Below the pieces are notes generated by a model. That model was not told the origin of the DNA, did not search any database, and saw only the letters and a list, made by a program, of their open reading frames with translations. This document shows, piece by piece, positions 29,476 to 38,531 of a DNA stretch of 64,000 nt. The number at the start of each line of letters is the position of its first letter. Positions within the stretch are counted from its first letter, which is position 1. The stretch is from Pseudomonas indica NBRC 103045 (GTDB lineage: Bacteria; Pseudomonadota; Gammaproteobacteria; Pseudomonadales; Pseudomonadaceae), in contig NZ_BDAC01000013.1 in NCBI RefSeq assembly GCF_002091635.1, positions 62,001 to 126,000 on the forward strand, read 5' to 3'. The position numbers and the translations under genes are program-made.

Positions 29476-29799
29476 ATGCTTCGCGTTGTGCTTGTTATGT
29501 TCTGGTTGGTGCTTCTTGGGGGCTGTGGAAAGCCTGAATTCACTTGCAGTGAATCCCGGGCATATGGTGCAGCTCAGCGGATCATTGAGAGGAATTTGAA
29601 AGCACCTAGTACTGCAAAATTCCCTGTATCAAGCACATCATCAGTCCGGATCAGTGCGATAGATAAATGCAAGTTCCGAGTACAGAGCTATGTAGATTCG
29701 CAAAACACCTTCGGTGCTATGGTACGCACACCATTTTCAATAACCGTCGAAGGTTTCCCGGCCAAAGATGAGTGGGTTGGGTCTGATCTTTCGATGTAA
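29476..29799 (+). CDS. Small phage lipoprotein (moron), 107 aa
   Basis: Signal peptide MLRVVLVMFWLVLLGGC with lipid-attachment Cys17. The mature part (RAYGAAQRIIERNLKAPSTA, then a beta-rich end) resembles small secreted proteins with a SAFPS-like KAPSTAKFP motif, known in several bacterial lipoproteins. GC is clearly lower than the surrounding phage genes, pointing to separate acquisition. ATG 29476 follows GGGAGG. Sited in the tail operon but flanked by terminators, it may be expressed in the lysogen and alter the envelope, for example to exclude other phages. Confidence 0.75.
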   Translation: MLRVVLVMFWLVLLGGCGKPEFTCSESRAYGAAQRIIERNLKAPSTAKFPVSSTSSVRISAIDKCKFRVQSYVDSQNTFGAMVRTPFSITVEGFPAKDEWVGSDLSM

Positions 29800-29817
29800 T
29801 TCTTAGTTGTACAAGAC

Positions 29818-29839
29818 AACCCGCTTCGGCGGGTTTTTT
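29818..29839 (+). terminator. Terminator between lipoprotein and tail chaperone genes
   Basis: AACCCGC-TTCG-GCGGGTT stem-loop (29818-29835) followed by TTTTA. The ribosome site of the next gene (TCTGGAG) begins right after, the same terminator-SD layout seen before the capsid and endolysin genes. Confidence 0.85.
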
Positions 29840-29856
29840 ATTGTCTGGAGAAATAC

Positions 29857-30302
29857 ATGAGCGATGCATCTGGTAAAGCGGTTGTAACGGTCGGCAAAGG
29901 TGATTCTGCCTGGGATGTGGTGGTTTCGGAGCTGACAGTGGCGCAGATGCGGCAGGTGATGCTTAACAACCCATGGCCTGGTGAAGAAGCCTCCGAAGAA
30001 GATTTGGTGCATTACCAATTGGATAATTTCCTGTTCGAGGACTGCCGCCTCTGTGACTTATCCGTAATTGCCGGCCTGGATAAGGCGAAGTTAAGTACGC
30101 TGACCGGTAGCGATCTGCGCAAGATCCTGGCCAAGGCCAAGGAGCTGAACCCTGATTTTTTCGGCGCACTGGGGCGGATTCAGGGAGCTCGGAAGAGTTT
30201 CTAAGCAATCTGGAGGCTTGTATTTCGGCCCTCGGCCGTATCGGTCACCCCAATTCGATCAATTATCCGTGGCGTTTGTTCAAGCGCTGCCTGAAGGAAT
30301 AA
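29857..30302 (+). CDS. Tail assembly chaperone with programmed -1 frameshift (G/GT-like)
   Basis: In frame the gene ends at TAA 30202-30204 (115 residues, gpG-like). A slippery heptamer T-TTT-TTC (30156-30162) lies near the end, and the -1 frame from there is open to TAA 30300-30302. It encodes about 46 residues, including LEACISALGRIGHPNSINYP and the ending WRLFKRCLKE, giving a 148-residue GT-like fusion. In lambda, G and GT are chaperones that load the tape measure protein, and the gene just before the tape measure is expected to behave this way. Frameshift is inferred from sequence; the tape measure gene starts 3 bases after the fusion stop. Confidence 0.8.
30156..30162 (+). other. -1 ribosomal frameshift site
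   Basis: Codon-phased slippery heptamer T TTT TTC preceded by codons AAC CCT GA-. Tandem slippage lets both tRNAs re-pair (TTT/TTT). The downstream -1 frame has no stop for 46 codons, whereas the zero frame ends 13 codons later. Confidence 0.8.
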
Positions 30303-30305
30303 TCC

Positions 30306-33300
30306 ATGGCTGAGTTCGAGGTGAAGCTGTCGGCGGACACTGCCGAAGCTACCAGCGCCGTTGGCGGCTTCCGCAAGGAATATCAGGACTTGGTCAAGGC
30401 TATCCAGAAGCCTCTGCGCCAGATAGATGCCTTGCAGAAAACCACGGAGAATGCCAAAGCCGCCACGAGTGCCTACTTCGAAGCCAGGCGCCGGGTAGAT
30501 GATTTGAAGCGTGCTATTGAGCAGGCCGGGCAGCCGGTACGAGAGCTTGATCGCGCTTATGCCAAGGCTCAGCGCACACTGGCGAGTGCTACTAGTGAAT
30601 TCGACCGTCAGAAGGCCAAGGTCCGCGAACAGCGTGCAGAACTGAAGGCTGCCGGTGTTGATGTCCGCAACCTGGCTGCCGAGCAGCAGCGCTTGCAGTC
30701 GTCGTTAGTGGGCGCCATGGGGCAGGGTCAGGCGGATGCGGCGATAACCCGCGCCCTCGATACCTTTGGTGTCAGCCGCCTGCGCGCCTTGCGTGAGCAA
30801 CTGGTGACTCTGCGCACCGACTATCAACGCCTGGCCCGGTCCGGCCAAATGTCAGCCACCGAGCGTATCGCCGCCGAGAACCGCTACCAGGCGGCGCTTC
30901 TTCGGACCCAGCAGCAGATCAAGGAGCTGACTGCTGGAGAGGATGCTGGTAGCGGCGGGGTAGCGGCTATCACTGCGCGAATCGCTGCTATTACCGCTGC
31001 GGCCTACACGTTGCAGCGGATCGCCGGTTTCTATTTCAGCGCTGCTGATGCTGTTGGTGAGCTGGAAGATCGCATGCGCAATGCGCTGCCGGTTCAAGAG
31101 CAGTACACGCTGGCGCAGTCCAGGCTTGAGGATATCTCCAGGCGTGTACGAATTCCGATCGAACAAACGAGCGAACTGTTTCTGCGTGCTGTTGGTCCGC
31201 TTCAGGAGATGGGCTTCTCGGCAGCCCAGACTACCGATCTGGTTGGCGCTCTATCCGCAGGCCTTGTTGCCAACAGTGTGAAAGGCGAGCGGGCCGCGGC
31301 TGTGATAAACCAGTTCACGAAGGGTTTGCAGACCGGCGTCATCCGCGGCGACGCTTTCAACGCAATACTTGAGAATTCTACTGCGCTCACTGATGCGCTA
31401 CAGAAGGGGCTTGGGGTAAGTCGCTCCGAGCTGATCCGCCTTGCTAATGCTGGCGAACTGACCACGGAACGCGTGGTAACTGCGTTCGCTTCCCAGTCAG
31501 AGTCACTGCTTGGTCTTGCCGACGCCATGCGAGTTACCGGAGCGGATGCTGCTGGAACGTTCTCGCAATCTGTTGACAAGCTGATTGGAGCAATTGACAA
31601 GATCACGGGCGCCTCGGCAGCAGCCACTGAGCAGCTGGACAAGGTTTCTGATGCGATTAGTGATGTTGCCGATGGCAAGAATAGCCGGGCCCTAGAATTA
31701 CTTGGTAATGCGCTTCTCGCCGGTGGCAAAGGCCTTGGAACGCTGCTTCCTGGTGCAGGAGCATTTGCCTCCGCTGCTGATGCGTATTGGAAATTCAGTA
31801 ATGATGCCACTGATGCCCTGGAGAATCTGACAGATGCCGAAGGATTGGCGCGCACGGAATCCGAGATAATCGAAGAGCGGCGCTTGGCTGCTTTCCGCAC
31901 CTATGCCGCAGAATTCGGTAAAGAACAGGAGTCCCTGACAAACGCATTCAAGACCGCTGTTAACGATCAGGTGGCGGCGCAGAATCGAGCGAACGCCAAA
32001 TTGAAGAAGGCGCAGGACGCGCAGCTGGAAACCACCAAGCGCTATCGTGACGCGCTGCAGAAGTTGGGGGCTGGAGCAATAGGTCCTGACAGCTTCGGAA
32101 ATGCCTCTGCTCTGCGAGTTGCTGCCGCCCAGGCCTTGAGCGCCGGTGACGCCGAGCGGGCTAAGAAGTTGGCTCAGCAGTCACTTGAAATGCTGATGAA
32201 ACTGGCTGAAGCCGGCGAGAATACCTATGGCTTTGAGGGCTTCATCAAGGGCCTGCAGGGGATTGAGGAGGCGGCGGATAAAGCCATACTGGCCAGTGCC
32301 GAGGCGGCAAGGAAAGCCGAGATCGACAAGGTGCGCGAGCTGAAGAAAGAGTTTGAAGACCTGAAGAACTTCAAGCTTAGCCCGACCATCGACGATGCCG
32401 CGCTTGCCGAGGAAACGGAGAAGATGAAGCGTTGGGCTGCGATGATTGGCGAGTCGTTCGTCATCCGGCCTCGCACGTCGCCTGTATCTGAAACCTCTTC
32501 GACCGAATGGCATGCGCCAATGTTGCCGCCAGGTTCAACGCCTCCCAGTACTACCGCGCCGGTCTCTGCTCCCGTAAAACCCAGCGGCATAGTACAGGAT
32601 GCTGCAACCGAGGCTGCATTGCCGCCTGTGAAGGCGCCGGTGGCCCCGGTAACGATCCGCCAGGACGGCCCCAATAGTTGGACGAACTTGCCTGCGGCCG
32701 AAGTGGAAATTACTCCGAAAGGCGTGCGCGAAGCCGGCCCGAATAGTTTCACCAACTTGCCCGCTGTGGAGGTTGATGTGTTGCCCAAGGGTATCCGTCA
32801 GGATGGACAGAGCAGCTTCACCAATTTGCCTGTTGACGCGGATATCGTCGTCAAAAGTGTGGCGGCACAGGATAGCGAAATTCCTGTGGTGCCGGCCCTC
32901 TTGCGGCCACTCGGGCCATCGCCAGATGCACCACCAGTGTCTGTTGAAAGCAAGCTCGACGAAGTATCTAAATCCGACGTTCTGCAAGAGTTCGGCGCGT
33001 TTATTGAGCAGCTCAAGAAGATGTCGGTGGTGCCGCTGACGCTCTCTATGGTTACTGCGATCGGCGGCGCTGGCGAGGTGCCGGGTTACTACGGAGGCGG
33101 CTATACCGGCCCCGGTGGCCTCTACGAGCCTGCCGGTGTAGTGCACAGGGGCGAGGTGGTCTGGTCGCAGTTTGATATCGCCCGCGCTGGCGGTGTGGCG
33201 GTGGTCGAGGCCATGCGGCGCGGTCTACGTGGTTACAGCACAGGTGGCATTGTGGCGCCGCGTACCTTGCCCAGCATCCCGGTGCTTGCACCTGCCCTCC

Positions 33301-33449
33301 AGCAACAACTGGACGGTCCGAGCTTTCCCGACTTCGGCACCGTCCAGCTCGGCGTCGGTAACGACACGCTGGAAGTCCTGATGCGCCGTGATTCGTTCGA
33401 AAAAACAGTGCGCCGAGCCGCCACCAAATTCGGCCGCACGCAACGTTGA
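30306..33449 (+). CDS. Tail tape measure protein
   Basis: 1047 residues, the longest phage gene, setting tail length. The N-terminal 230 residues are coiled coil (VKLSADTAEATSAVGGFRKE, KVREQRAELKAAGVDVRNLA). Residues 250-430 match the tape measure N-terminal domain (AADAVGELEDRMRNALPVQE, FTKGLQTGVIRGDAFNAILE, NSTALTDALQKGLGVSRSEL). A low-complexity Pro/Thr region precedes three 23-residue repeats (32655-32861), and a hydrophobic Gly-rich part near 920-960 precedes the C-terminus. Third-position GC is lower than in flanking genes. Follows the chaperone as expected. Confidence 0.93.
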   Translation: MAEFEVKLSADTAEATSAVGGFRKEYQDLVKAIQKPLRQIDALQKTTENAKAATSAYFEARRRVDDLKRAIEQAGQPVRELDRAYAKAQRTLASATSEFDRQKAKVREQRAELKAAGVDVRNLAAEQQRLQSSLVGAMGQGQADAAITRALDTFGVSRLRALREQLVTLRTDYQRLARSGQMSATERIAAENRYQAALLRTQQQIKELTAGEDAGSGGVAAITARIAAITAAAYTLQRIAGFYFSAADAVGELEDRMRNALPVQEQYTLAQSRLEDISRRVRIPIEQTSELFLRAVGPLQEMGFSAAQTTDLVGALSAGLVANSVKGERAAAVINQFTKGLQTGVIRGDAFNAILENSTALTDALQKGLGVSRSELIRLANAGELTTERVVTAFASQSESLLGLADAMRVTGADAAGTFSQSVDKLIGAIDKITGASAAATEQLDKVSDAISDVADGKNSRALELLGNALLAGGKGLGTLLPGAGAFASAADAYWKFSNDATDALENLTDAEGLARTESEIIEERRLAAFRTYAAEFGKEQESLTNAFKTAVNDQVAAQNRANAKLKKAQDAQLETTKRYRDALQKLGAGAIGPDSFGNASALRVAAAQALSAGDAERAKKLAQQSLEMLMKLAEAGENTYGFEGFIKGLQGIEEAADKAILASAEAARKAEIDKVRELKKEFEDLKNFKLSPTIDDAALAEETEKMKRWAAMIGESFVIRPRTSPVSETSSTEWHAPMLPPGSTPPSTTAPVSAPVKPSGIVQDAATEAALPPVKAPVAPVTIRQDGPNSWTNLPAAEVEITPKGVREAGPNSFTNLPAVEVDVLPKGIRQDGQSSFTNLPVDADIVVKSVAAQDSEIPVVPALLRPLGPSPDAPPVSVESKLDEVSKSDVLQEFGAFIEQLKKMSVVPLTLSMVTAIGGAGEVPGYYGGGYTGPGGLYEPAGVVHRGEVVWSQFDIARAGGVAVVEAMRRGLRGYSTGGIVAPRTLPSIPVLAPALQQQLDGPSFPDFGTVQLGVGNDTLEVLMRRDSFEKTVRRAATKFGRTQR
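32655..32861 (+). repeat. Three 23-residue tandem repeats in the tape measure
   Basis: Units begin IRQDGPNSWTNLP, VREAGPNSFTNLP and IRQDGQSSFTNLP, each 69 bases (32655, 32724, 32793) and separated by acidic hydrophobic stretches ending in PKG. They lie outside the coiled-coil parts, so copy-number change could alter tail length by fixed steps. Confidence 0.8.
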
Positions 33450-33461
33450 TGGAGACCCCTC

Positions 33462-33971
33462 ATGTCGTTTCCCATGCCGATGCTCGGCGGTGTGCCGATT
33501 CATCCGCACGCCGGCCTGCCTGACGAAAGCGCTCAGCCAATCGGCGGCTCCACCGTGCTGCGTTTGAGTGATGGCGCTGGCGTGAAGATGACGCACTGGC
33601 GCAAGGAATCCGGCAGCATTTCCGGCTCCGGCTGGATGCCGCCTGGGCTCGCAGGGCTGGACTACAACCAGCCCCTCGAACTGCGCAGCACCCAGACGGA
33701 GAGCATCGTCGGTACGGCCACCAGCTACACCCTCACCAGCACCCCCCGCCCGGACGTCACGCCCTGGGCCGAGGCGCTGGTTGGCAAGGACTGGGTGTTG
33801 GCTGCGGCCAGCACGGTCGATGGCGTCATGTCGATCACGCCGGTGGCCGGCGCCTCGCTGTATCGGGCGTGCTGGCTGCCTGTGTATTCGGTGTTCGCAG
33901 AGCCCGCACAGCGCTCGCTGAGCGTCAGCAACAACGCGCACGGTTGGTCCATTACCTGGGAAGAGGCGTAG
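33462..33971 (+). CDS. Phage tail tip protein, 169 aa
   Basis: Follows the tape measure with SD GGAG. Begins SFPMPMLGGVPIHPHAGLPD and contains STVLRLSDGAGVKMTHWRKE and a GLDYNQPLELRST core, a beta-rich small tail protein. It is probably the distal tail or tip-collar protein by position. No enzymatic motif. Confidence 0.6.
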   Translation: MSFPMPMLGGVPIHPHAGLPDESAQPIGGSTVLRLSDGAGVKMTHWRKESGSISGSGWMPPGLAGLDYNQPLELRSTQTESIVGTATSYTLTSTPRPDVTPWAEALVGKDWVLAAASTVDGVMSITPVAGASLYRACWLPVYSVFAEPAQRSLSVSNNAHGWSITWEEA

Positions 33972-35702
33972 ATGCTCAACGGTTTTCCTCTGAATGCCTT
34001 GCCGCTGAATAGCCTTGGTGGTGGCCAGGAAGAGCCGGTCTATGTGGTTCGTGGTTTCGCATTCACCTGGCGGTTGCGGCTGCTGATTGACGGTCAGGAC
34101 GTGACTGAACGATTGGCAGGTACGGTAGATGTCGACAGGGAAGAGGGCGCTGCCGCAGTAAGCGGTTTCGATCTGTTCATGCCGCCGGGAACGACCGTTG
34201 TGCCCAGTGACTGGGCTGGTAAAGCAGTGGTTCTTGAGTACATCAGCGTGTCGGCTGGTATTACGGCGGTGGGGAGACGTTTCAGTGGCCGTCTTACGGA
34301 GCCGGTATGGAACCCCGTGACCAGGCTGCTCAGCTGTGAATGCAGCGATCGCCTGCAGCAACGGACGGAGGCCCTGAGCGTCGCGGAGATCGATGCGTTG
34401 GTCGGTGGGCATTGGTCGGCCGACGTGTTCGAGCCCGTGCAGGGGCGGAGTCATTGGGACTATGCCCAGGAACGCCTGAGTACCCGAACAGCCAGTCTCG
34501 ATTGCTCACCATACGGCGACATGAGAGTGACCAGCTGGTACGCGGCGCAGCCGCATTTCGTGTTCGGTGCTGGCACGACGTTGTATCAGAGCCTGGCGTT
34601 GGATTTGCCGAGCCTAGACACGGTGACCAACCGCGTCGAGCTGGAAATCAACTACCGGTATCCGCGGTTGTGGCAGTTCAACCAGAGCTTCGGTTGGGTC
34701 CATCCGGGGATGGGTGGATTCAGCGGCATTCAGGGATTCTGCCATTGGCGACCCTGGTCGACGGAGCTGCCGACCACCGACATGATCGAGTCGGCGGTGA
34801 CTGGGGCTGGCATGGTCATCATCGGATCGGTTGGAGGCTTCAAGCTGCCGCTCTCCATGTCCGACCCCTGCGGCGACGGTAACCCATGGATCAACACGTT
34901 CGACGATCTCTGGCTGGCCGTCGGGGTGATAGGTGGTCGCCGCTGGACGCAATCGGTGACCGAGACCTACAACCTCGCGCTGGCCACTCCGGCGGGCGAG
35001 GTGGAGGGAACTCGAACCGTAGCGCGTGAAAGCGTCAGCCTCGATATCGAGGACGACCGCGCCGAGGAGTGGGATGGATCGCTGGAAGAGGACCCGTCAG
35101 GTGATAGCAGTGTCGAAGACCTGAGTGATGAGGCGCGTCGTCAGGCCGCGTTGATCTGTGTGCTCCGTCGGGCCGAGGCCAAGATCATATCGGCGCATCG
35201 AGGCAGCCTAGTGAGCTGGTCGGTGCCGACCAGCATGGCGCTAGGAGTCGATCTGGTGCACACGTTGCAGTTGGACGACCAGGGTGCCAAGGCACTCGGT
35301 AAGTGTGTTCGCATCCGGGACAGCTTCGACCTGGAAAGCGGCGAGGCGGTTAGCACGCTGACGATCGCCGTAATGCGGGGCGGTGGTGTCAGCGACCCTC
35401 TGACTGTGCCCTCTGCGCCGGATACCAGCCTGCCGCCACTGGAAGGGCCGGGTGCCGGATTGCCTACCCAGCTGGGTGGGCGCGTGTTCGACCCGGACGG
35501 CAACCCGATTCCGCCGTATGACGACGAGAGGGACGGATTCTCCGGTAACTACTCCTTGGCCGATGATGCAACGGCCGTGTCGTTCCCGCGGCGCATTGAT
35601 GTCGATGCGCGAGATATTCCCGCCGAATACCGCGACGAGCGAACCGCCACCCGCAACGTGCTCTACCGGGTCGGCGTCCCCAACGATCAACTGGAGCTAT
35701 GA
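33972..35702 (+). CDS. Tail hub/baseplate protein, 576 aa
   Basis: Starts the base after the previous stop. Beta-rich throughout: VRGFAFTWRLRLLIDGQDVT, GRRFSGRLTEPVWNPVTRLL and LVHTLQLDDQGAKALGKCVR resemble tail hub proteins (gp27-like ring) of siphophages. The acidic linker (EDDRAEEWDGSLEEDPSGDS) around residue 360-385 divides two halves. The C-terminal 80 residues (GGRVFDPDGNPIPPYDDERD) look like an extension toward the fibres. Confidence 0.65.
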   Translation: MLNGFPLNALPLNSLGGGQEEPVYVVRGFAFTWRLRLLIDGQDVTERLAGTVDVDREEGAAAVSGFDLFMPPGTTVVPSDWAGKAVVLEYISVSAGITAVGRRFSGRLTEPVWNPVTRLLSCECSDRLQQRTEALSVAEIDALVGGHWSADVFEPVQGRSHWDYAQERLSTRTASLDCSPYGDMRVTSWYAAQPHFVFGAGTTLYQSLALDLPSLDTVTNRVELEINYRYPRLWQFNQSFGWVHPGMGGFSGIQGFCHWRPWSTELPTTDMIESAVTGAGMVIIGSVGGFKLPLSMSDPCGDGNPWINTFDDLWLAVGVIGGRRWTQSVTETYNLALATPAGEVEGTRTVARESVSLDIEDDRAEEWDGSLEEDPSGDSSVEDLSDEARRQAALICVLRRAEAKIISAHRGSLVSWSVPTSMALGVDLVHTLQLDDQGAKALGKCVRIRDSFDLESGEAVSTLTIAVMRGGGVSDPLTVPSAPDTSLPPLEGPGAGLPTQLGGRVFDPDGNPIPPYDDERDGFSGNYSLADDATAVSFPRRIDVDARDIPAEYRDERTATRNVLYRVGVPNDQLEL

Positions 35703-35703
35703 C

Positions 35704-36162
35704 ATGGCACTTGGAGATGAGCGCCGCGCCAATGGTGCGGCGAACGAGGCTGCACGCCGCGCGCTTGGCCGGACCAATGAGACAGCACGTCGAGCGTTGG
35801 GGCCGGCGATGGAAGCCAACCGCACGGGACGTAAGACCGTCGAGGACATCAACAGCATCGTGGACCCGCCTCGGCCGCGTAAATCGTTGCCTACCCTGAC
35901 GCCGCGCGGTGGGGTGGATGTCCAGCGAGGGCGAGGGGTGTACCAGGCACCGTCCGGCGGAACTGCCGGAATCGCCAGCCCGCTGACCGAGGGGGCAACC
36001 GGCCCTGGCGCTGTGATTGCCCGCGAGTACTACGCCACGTCCACGCTCACCAGCAGCGATGGCATCCTGACGCTCGACGTGCAGGCGCTGAAAAAACTCA
36101 CGATGCGGGACGCCAATGGCTCGCCTGTAGTGATCGAATTCGCGGAGCCACCAGCGGAATGA
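35704..36162 (+). CDS. Tail-associated protein, 152 aa, with NEAARRALG repeats
   Basis: Begins with a duplicated helix (ANEAARRALGRTNETARRAL), followed by a Pro-rich segment and a beta-rich C-terminus (REYYATSTLTSSDGILTLDV). ATG 35704 is one base after the previous stop. The final GSPVVIEFAEPPAE overlaps the next gene by ATGA. Likely a tail-tip component by location. Confidence 0.55.
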   Translation: MALGDERRANGAANEAARRALGRTNETARRALGPAMEANRTGRKTVEDINSIVDPPRPRKSLPTLTPRGGVDVQRGRGVYQAPSGGTAGIASPLTEGATGPGAVIAREYYATSTLTSSDGILTLDVQALKKLTMRDANGSPVVIEFAEPPAE

Positions 36163-37760
36163 CCGACGCGTTATCTCTGAATCTGAGCCGTCCCGTTGGC
36201 CCGTACGGCACGGCCTGGCACGGCCTGGTCAAGGGCGGCGTCCTGACGCTACCCAATGCCGCCACCATGCCGTATCCGCAACCGGCGCCTGCCGGCGACC
36301 CCTGGCTGCGCGGCAGTACTGCGCTGCTCGCCCACCCCGATGCGCCGGGTGTCACGCGTACGCCGGAGGAGGCGGCAGCAGACGAGGCTGCAGGGCGCGA
36401 GTGGTGGACCCAGGCCATCCTGGCGGGCGGCAACCTGTACGGCCAGCCGCTGGGCGGGTGGATCTACATCGATCCGGCCGGCGAGCGCTGGCTGGTCCGC
36501 ATCAACCTCCACGAGATACCGACCATCGGCGGCACTGCCACGGTGACGCTGAGTCGGTACGGGGCGTTCGGGCGTCCGGCGCTCGTGCATACCTACTCGG
36601 TGGACGTGCCTAACATGGGGCAATCCACCCCAGCAATCAGCGGCACGTCCGGGACGTTCGTCACCCTGTACCACTCACACCCCACCGGGGCTGCGGCGGT
36701 GTATGAGGTGAGCGTGCAGTTCAACCAGGTGCACCGCCAGTTCTGGCGGCGGCGCCCGGTTGGCTGGCTGGAGGTGACGCTGGCCGGGCTTGGCGCGGAA
36801 TGCGAGATCGCCGTGACGGTGCTCAAAACCCGCGAACAGACGTTGGGAACGCCGGTGCGGAGCTGGTTCGACCTGGCAGAGGACAACTACTACCGGGCCT
36901 CAAACCCCGATGGCACGTCCAGCATCACGCAAACGCAGCCGGTGGGCATCGATTGGACTCTGCTGGTCCGGCACAACATCGTGTCGGGTACCGAGGAGTA
37001 TGGGTTCACCGGCTATGTGGTCGGCATGTTTTACGATGCCACGGGCGTGCGGCATGAGGTCACGCTGGACGAGTTGGCCGTCACGGAATACAGCCTCTCG
37101 GCGCCGGTGGTGCATACGGGGCCAACGGAGTTTGGCGCCGGCGTGCCGGTCACCGGTACCTGGGATTGCGAGGAGGCCTGGAGCAGCACCTGGACGCTGA
37201 CCGTCAACGTGGACGCGGTTCCTGTGGCCAGCTACGCGATCTCCATCAGCGAGACGTCGAGCGAGCAGTACGCGATCAACGGCAACGACCCGACCACGCT
37301 GACCTACGCCTATCGGTCCGACTACACGCCGGGGTCCTACATCGAGGACTCCGGTGTAGTGACCGACCCCGGATCCAACGTGCTGGGCAGCCAGCATGCA
37401 GTCAGCCTGTTTGCTGCGGATACCCAGGCCGGCGTGGCGACCAACCTGGGCGCGTCCGGCGCGCTGTACCCCTGGGCGTACACGCCCAACACGTTGCGCC
37501 TACTGCAGGTCTGCCCGTATCGCTATGCCAACCAGCTGTTCGGCCTGTGCCGCTGGGAGCGCCCGCAGGCGGTCGGCGATACGTTGCAGCGCTACGTGTA
37601 CCACCCGGATGTCGCCACGCCCACCGGCGCGGTCACCCTGGACGAACTGGTCCGGGAGATATCCAGCACCTCCGGAACATTCACCGAATTTGCCTATGCC
37701 AGCCGTTGCCCGGTAACGGCGCAGCTCGCCCGCGAGCTGGAGCCCGTCTGCTGGGTTTGA
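36159..37760 (+). CDS. Tail protein, 533 aa
   Basis: Large beta-rich protein (GQPLGGWIYIDPAGERWLVR, FVTLYHSHPTGAAAVYEVSV, LTVNVDAVPVASYAISISET), low in charged clusters, no membrane segments or enzyme motifs. Size and place between the hub and the fibre genes fit a tail tip or central fibre protein. No firm family. Confidence 0.6.
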   Translation: MTDALSLNLSRPVGPYGTAWHGLVKGGVLTLPNAATMPYPQPAPAGDPWLRGSTALLAHPDAPGVTRTPEEAAADEAAGREWWTQAILAGGNLYGQPLGGWIYIDPAGERWLVRINLHEIPTIGGTATVTLSRYGAFGRPALVHTYSVDVPNMGQSTPAISGTSGTFVTLYHSHPTGAAAVYEVSVQFNQVHRQFWRRRPVGWLEVTLAGLGAECEIAVTVLKTREQTLGTPVRSWFDLAEDNYYRASNPDGTSSITQTQPVGIDWTLLVRHNIVSGTEEYGFTGYVVGMFYDATGVRHEVTLDELAVTEYSLSAPVVHTGPTEFGAGVPVTGTWDCEEAWSSTWTLTVNVDAVPVASYAISISETSSEQYAINGNDPTTLTYAYRSDYTPGSYIEDSGVVTDPGSNVLGSQHAVSLFAADTQAGVATNLGASGALYPWAYTPNTLRLLQVCPYRYANQLFGLCRWERPQAVGDTLQRYVYHPDVATPTGAVTLDELVREISSTSGTFTEFAYASRCPVTAQLARELEPVCWV

Positions 37761-37773
37761 TCTGAGGACAACC

Positions 37774-38475
37774 ATGAACTTTGTGAACAACTGGAGCCAG
37801 GCCATCGCCCTGGCGGCCGGGGCGACCTCGGCTGATCTGGATTTGCCGGATGGCACCTACCGGCTGACCCTCGCTGACTGGCCAGCCTCTGCAACGCGCT
37901 GGGAAATCGTCACTGCGGTGGTCACTGGCGGCGTTGCCGAGCTGGCCCGTGGCCAGGAACTGACCGATGACCAGGAATGGCCGGAGGGCAGCGTCATCTA
38001 CTGCTCGCTCACGGCGGGGGTGCTGACCAGCCTGCTGCTGCGTATCGAGACTCTGGAGACCGCAGTGGCAGACCTGACCGAGCGAGTGGTCGCTCTGGAG
38101 GGCATTGTCATCACGTCTCCAGGTAGCGGCCCGGTCTGGGGGTTCTCGCCCAGCTTCGGGGTCGGATCGATTTCTCCGGCCGGGGCGACGGTCTATCCGG
38201 ACGGTACCCTGGGAGGTAACGGCCAGATTCTGGCGCTGGCGTGGGGGGATGACTATCCCTACTACGGAAACCTGGAACTCCGTGTCAGTGGGAACTATGA
38301 GGTTTGGCCTGACGTGGCTTCGTTGCCCTTCGATACGCTGACGATCGGCACGACCACGTTTAACAAGGCCGATCTGGAAATCATCGGCTATGGCGATGAT
38401 ATCTCCGCATTTGGCTGGTTCTCGGTATCGCCCAATCCATTTGCTGCCGGGCGCAACAAGATCACGTTCAGCTAA
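37774..38475 (+). CDS. Tail fibre-type protein with trimerisation helix and receptor-like tip, 233 aa
   Basis: N-terminal beta domain, then a perfect heptad helix (LLRIETLETAVADLTERVVA, residues 89-108) expected to trimerise, then a C-terminal beta domain (WGFSPSFGVGSISPAG ... TVYPDGTLGGNGQILALAWG). That last domain is clearly related to the protein at 41695-42141 (shared TVYP-G, WP-V-SLPF and PF-G-N patterns). A short trimeric side fibre or receptor-binding tip is likely. Confidence 0.65.
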   Translation: MNFVNNWSQAIALAAGATSADLDLPDGTYRLTLADWPASATRWEIVTAVVTGGVAELARGQELTDDQEWPEGSVIYCSLTAGVLTSLLLRIETLETAVADLTERVVALEGIVITSPGSGPVWGFSPSFGVGSISPAGATVYPDGTLGGNGQILALAWGDDYPYYGNLELRVSGNYEVWPDVASLPFDTLTIGTTTFNKADLEIIGYGDDISAFGWFSVSPNPFAAGRNKITFS

Positions 38476-38491
38476 TTCATTCTCGAATTCG

Positions 38492-38516
38492 AAGCCCGCC
38501 GCGTGCGGGCTTTTTT
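38492..38516 (+). terminator. Terminator between tail genes
   Basis: AAGCCCGC / GCGGGCTT stem (38492-38499, 38505-38512), loop CGCGT, then TTTTTA. It is followed within 20 bases by CCGGAG and the ATG of the next gene. Confidence 0.85.
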
Positions 38517-38531
38517 ATGCCCGGAGCATCC

